From: Urophycis tenuis | Taxonomy: Eukaryota; Chordata; Actinopteri; Gadiformes; Phycidae | Direction of reading: 5' to 3' | NCBI GenBank assembly: GCA_036785325.1 | Contig: JAXIVH010000038.1 | Coordinates: 1,133,501 to 1,197,500, forward strand | DNA length: 64,000 bases | Shown here: positions 60,610 through 64,000 of the stretch, in pieces | How the letters are laid out: each line of letters starts with the position of its first letter | Numbering within the stretch: the stretch's first letter is position 1 | Notes under the pieces: model-generated | The model's input: only the letters and a program-made list of their open reading frames with translations | What the model was told of the DNA's origin: nothing | Databases searched by the model: none | Translations under genes and position numbers: made by a program

Positions 60610-62756
60610 TTATCTCGATGACCCCCCCCACCTCATCCAACGACTCGGTAGTTGAATAGGGGATCAAAGGCAGTTGCACTCGCCAATATCTAGTCATCCG
60701 CAGCTCTCTTTTCCCATATTACCAAGAATGAAGTAAAACGAAATGGTTATCTGTCTTGTTGTGATATAACCGCTGATTTGGAGATATAGACTTGTTTTTC
60801 CTTTTCCCAAAGGTTTTCTTTGTTCCAAGATGGAGGTCAATCTAGTTTGATTGAAGGTACTTCCAATGCATTGGTATATTTACTTATTTGAATAAAGACG
60901 AGTCACAGCTGGAGTGAGACTTTTCTTTTCCATTTCTATTTTAGTATAAACGTGCTATCGAAATATTAGGACACGTCATCAGTAGTGGACCCTGGGATCA
61001 TAGGGTGTTTCTGGCCATTGTCACTATACACCCTCACCCAAGGGAGGCCCCCCCGAGAGTGATCAATTCTCAAGGTGTGTCGTTTCCGAAATGGAATTGG
61101 TATTGGGTTTAAGCTTTTTTAGGAGTGATCATTTGTTGAGGTAACGTCGAGGTAAGTAAAGGTAAGTAAAACACTTTTTAGGATACATTGTTTTGGTTAT
61201 GGAGAGGAGGGGGCACATACTTACCCCCTGACCAGCACAAACCAGTTGTTAACACCGCTAGGTAGCCCTGGTTTGGCCAATCAGGGCCGGAGCTTGGTTC
61301 TTGTCCTCTGTTGGGTCCAGATGAACTAGCAGAAAACTGGGGTCACGAAGGACCGAGGCCAGCCGTGACAAAGCACTGCCTCCACGGTCCCCCAATGCAG
61401 CTATCCTCAGCGATGGGTGTCCAGACCTAGGAAAGACCAAGACCAGCCCCGACCAGCGGTGCCTTCCCAGTCGGTCCCAGGGTAGGAAAGGCCAAGGCCA
61501 GCCGCGACTAAGCACTGCCTCCCTGGCCCCTCCAGGACCCCATGCCGAACAGCCTGTTAATAACAATTCCTGTGCCCCATACACCGCGCGACTACAGAGA
61601 TTGTGTAGGAAGTTGACCTTAGAGAAGACTCAATGGCTTACTTTCCTCACCCAAAACAACAATTTCTTGGGGTAGTCTATTCTCGCCGTAGGTACTTCGG
61701 TAATGGGTTTTTTTGTGAAAAGTTTTCCGGATGAAATGCATGCTGGGTAATTGTCTTCTTCCTCCAATATGTCAAGTGTAGGTTAAGGTTAGGGTAGATT
61801 TAGGGGTAGAGTTAGCAGTTAACCTTAACGTTAGGTTTGAAGTAAATGGGAGGGGTTGCGGTTAGGGTTAAGGTTAGGGCTGAGGTTAGGGTTAGGTATA
61901 AGGTTACGGTTTAGGGTTAAGGTTAGGGTTAAGGTTAGGGTTACGGTTAGGGCTAAGGTTAGGGCTAAGGTTAGAGTAAGGGTTAAGGTTAGCGTTACGG
62001 TTAGGGTAAGGTTAGGGTTAGGGTTAGAGGTTAGGGGTTAGGGGTTAGGGTTAAGATGAGGGCTGAGGTAAGGGTTAAGGTTAGGGGTTAGGGGTTAGGG
62101 TTAAGATGAGGGCTGAGGTTAGGGTTAAGGTTAGGGCTGAGGTTAGGGTTAGGTTTAAGGTTATGGATAAGGTTAGGGTTGGGGTTACGGCTGAGATTGG
62201 GGTTAAGGTTAGGGTTGAGGTTAGGGTTAGTGTTATGGATAAGGTTAGGTTAAGTGTTAGGGCCAAGGTTAGGGTTAAGGTTATGGTTAAGATTAGGGTT
62301 AGGGCTAGAATTAGGGTTAGGGCTAAGGTTAGGGTTAGGGTTATGGCTGAGGTTAGGGTTAAGGTTAGGTTTGAGGTTAGGGTTAGTGTTAAGGTTAGGG
62401 TTAGTGTTAAGGTTAGGGCCAAGGTTAGGGTTAGGGTTAAGGTTAGGGTTAGGGCTAAGGTTAGGGTTAGGGTTATGGCTGAGGCTAGGGTTAGGGCTAA
62501 AGTTAGGGCAAAGGTTAGAGTTAGGGTTAGCGTTAGAGTTAGGGTAGGGTTAGTGTTGGAGGTTAGGGTAGGCTTAGGGTTAGAGTTAGAGTAGGGGTTA
62601 GGGTTAGAGTTAGAGTAGGGGTTAGGGTTAGTGTTAAGGCTAAGGTTAGGGGTTGAGGTTAGTGTTAAGATTAGGGCCAAGGTAAGGGTTAGTGTTAGGG
62701 TTGAGTTAGGGTTAGGGCTAAGGTTAGGCCTATGGTTAGGGTTGGGTTCGTTAGAG
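60610..62756 (+). repeat. 2.1-kb subtelomeric unit 6
   Basis: 2,147 bp; unique part 1,170 bp. Its TTAGGG block is the closest to that of unit 1, five units away. Confidence 0.94.
61780..62756 (+). repeat. Degenerate TTAGGG-type block, unit 6
   Basis: 977 bp. Shares with unit 1 the GAGGTAAGGGTT variant, GTTATGGATAAGG at two places and the doubled GTTAGTGTTAAGG step. Private GGGTTAAGGTTAGCG near the left end. Confidence 0.92.
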
Positions 62757-64000
62757 TTATCTCGATGACCCCCCCCACCTCATCCAACGACTCGGTAGTT
62801 GAATAGGGGATCAAAGGCAGTTGCACTCGCCAATATCTAGTCATCCGCAGCTCTCTTTTCCCATATTACCAAGAATGAAGTAAAACGAAATGGTTATCTG
62901 TCTTGTTGTGATATAACCGCTGATTTGGAGATATAGACTTGTTTTTCCTTTTCCCAAAGGTTTTCTTTGTTCCAAGATGGAGGTCAATCTAGTTTGATTG
63001 AAGGTACTTCCAATGCATTGGTATATTTACTTATTTGAATAAAGACGAGTCACAGCTGGAGTGAGACTTTTCTTTTCCATTTCTATTTTAGTATAAACGT
63101 GCTATCGAAATATTAGGACACGTCATCAGTAGTGGACCCTGGGATCATAGGGTGTTTCTGGCCATTGTCACTATACACCCTCACCCAAGGGAGGCCCCCC
63201 CGAGAGTGATCAATTCTCAAGGTGTGTCGTTTCCGAAATGGAATTGGTATTGGGTTTAAGCTTTTTTAGGAGTGATCATTTGTTGAGGTAACGTCGAGGT
63301 AAGTAAAGGTAAGTAAAACACTTTTTAGGATACATTGTTTTGGTTATGGAGAGGAGGGGGCACATACTTACCCCCTGACCAGCACAAACCAGTTGTTAAC
63401 ACCGCTAGGTAGCCCTGGTTTGGCCAATCAGGGCCGGAGCTTGGTTCTTGTCCTCTGTTGGGTCCAGATGAACTAGCAGAAAACTGGGGTCACGAAGGAC
63501 CGAGGCCAGCCGTGACAAAGCACTGCCTCCACGGTCCCCCAATGCAGCTATCCTCAGCGATGGGTGTCCAGACCTAGGAAAGACCAAGACCAGCCCCGAC
63601 CAGCGGTGCCTTCCCAGTCGGTCCCAGGGTAGGAAAGGCCAAGGCCAGCCGCGACTAAGCACTGCCTCCCTGGCCCCTCCAGGACCCCATGCCGAACAGC
63701 CTGTTAATAACAATTCCTGTGCCCCATACACCGCGCGACTACAGAGATTGTGTAGGAAGTTGACCTTAGAGAAGACTCAATGGCTTACTTTCCTCACCCA
63801 AAACAACAATTTCTTGGGGTAGTCTATTCTCGCCGTAGGTACTTCGGTAATGGGTTTTTTTGTGAAAAGTTTTCCGGATGAAATGCATGCTGGGTAATTG
63901 TCTTCTTCCTCCAATATGTCAAGTGTAGGTTAAGGTTAGGGTAGATTTAGGGGTAGAGTTAGCAGTTAACCTTAACGTTAGGTTTGAAGTAAATGGGAGG
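62757..64000 (+). repeat. 2.1-kb subtelomeric unit 7 (cut by window end)
   Basis: Complete 1,170-bp unique part (to 63,926) and the first 74 bases of the TTAGGG-type block, ending in AAATGGGAGG. The array therefore continues past the window. Confidence 0.94.

Overview
This window is repetitive, non-coding eukaryotic DNA. It contains no bacterial or phage genes, no intact protein-coding gene, and no rRNA, tRNA or CRISPR that I can support. The right-hand part is built on degenerate TTAGGG, the vertebrate telomere motif. The left part carries a spliced-exon-like fragment resembling a protein family I recall from fish genomes. The best guess is a subtelomeric or pericentromeric block of a ray-finned fish or other aquatic vertebrate; the species cannot be told from the sequence.

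Region 1 (1 to about 49,926) is a satellite array with a 214-bp monomer, about 168 head-to-tail copies on one strand, broken by 14 copies of a 0.96-1.05 kb 'cassette'. Every cassette replaces the same 21 bases of a monomer. Each satellite stretch between cassettes is therefore a whole number of monomers minus about 21 bases, apart from a few indels I can name. Each cassette holds an AT-rich left arm, a TA/TG/GC alternating microsatellite of 74-154 bp, a 504-bp GC-rich exon-like segment on the minus strand with a 3' splice acceptor and (CAA|GTAAGT) donor, and an AT-rich right arm ending in AATAAA and a pyrimidine-rich AG. The exon resembles a piece of a transposon-derived or multi-copy gene, but is interrupted by a shared nonsense codon in 10 of 14 copies and by other lesions. 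Cassettes and flanking monomers were amplified together in nested duplications (2,467 bp, 4,819 bp, 7,844 bp offsets), on top of small higher-order repeats of 3, 4 or 6 monomers (642, 856, 1,284 bp).

Region 2 (49,931-64,000) is a different tandem array of six complete units of 2.07-2.27 kb and the start of a seventh. Each unit is a nearly invariant 1,170-bp unique part followed by a 0.9-1.1 kb block of degenerate TTAGGG-type repeat, G-rich strand on +. The change from satellite to this array is abrupt, at about 49,927-49,930. If the TTAGGG polarity is original, the chromosome end lies to the right.

Nothing here works together as genes do. What can be read is a history of amplification: an exon fragment captured once at a fixed phase in a satellite, then spread with its neighbours by unequal exchange, next to a telomere-repeat-bearing subtelomeric array. 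All identities and counts were done by eye from landmarks.
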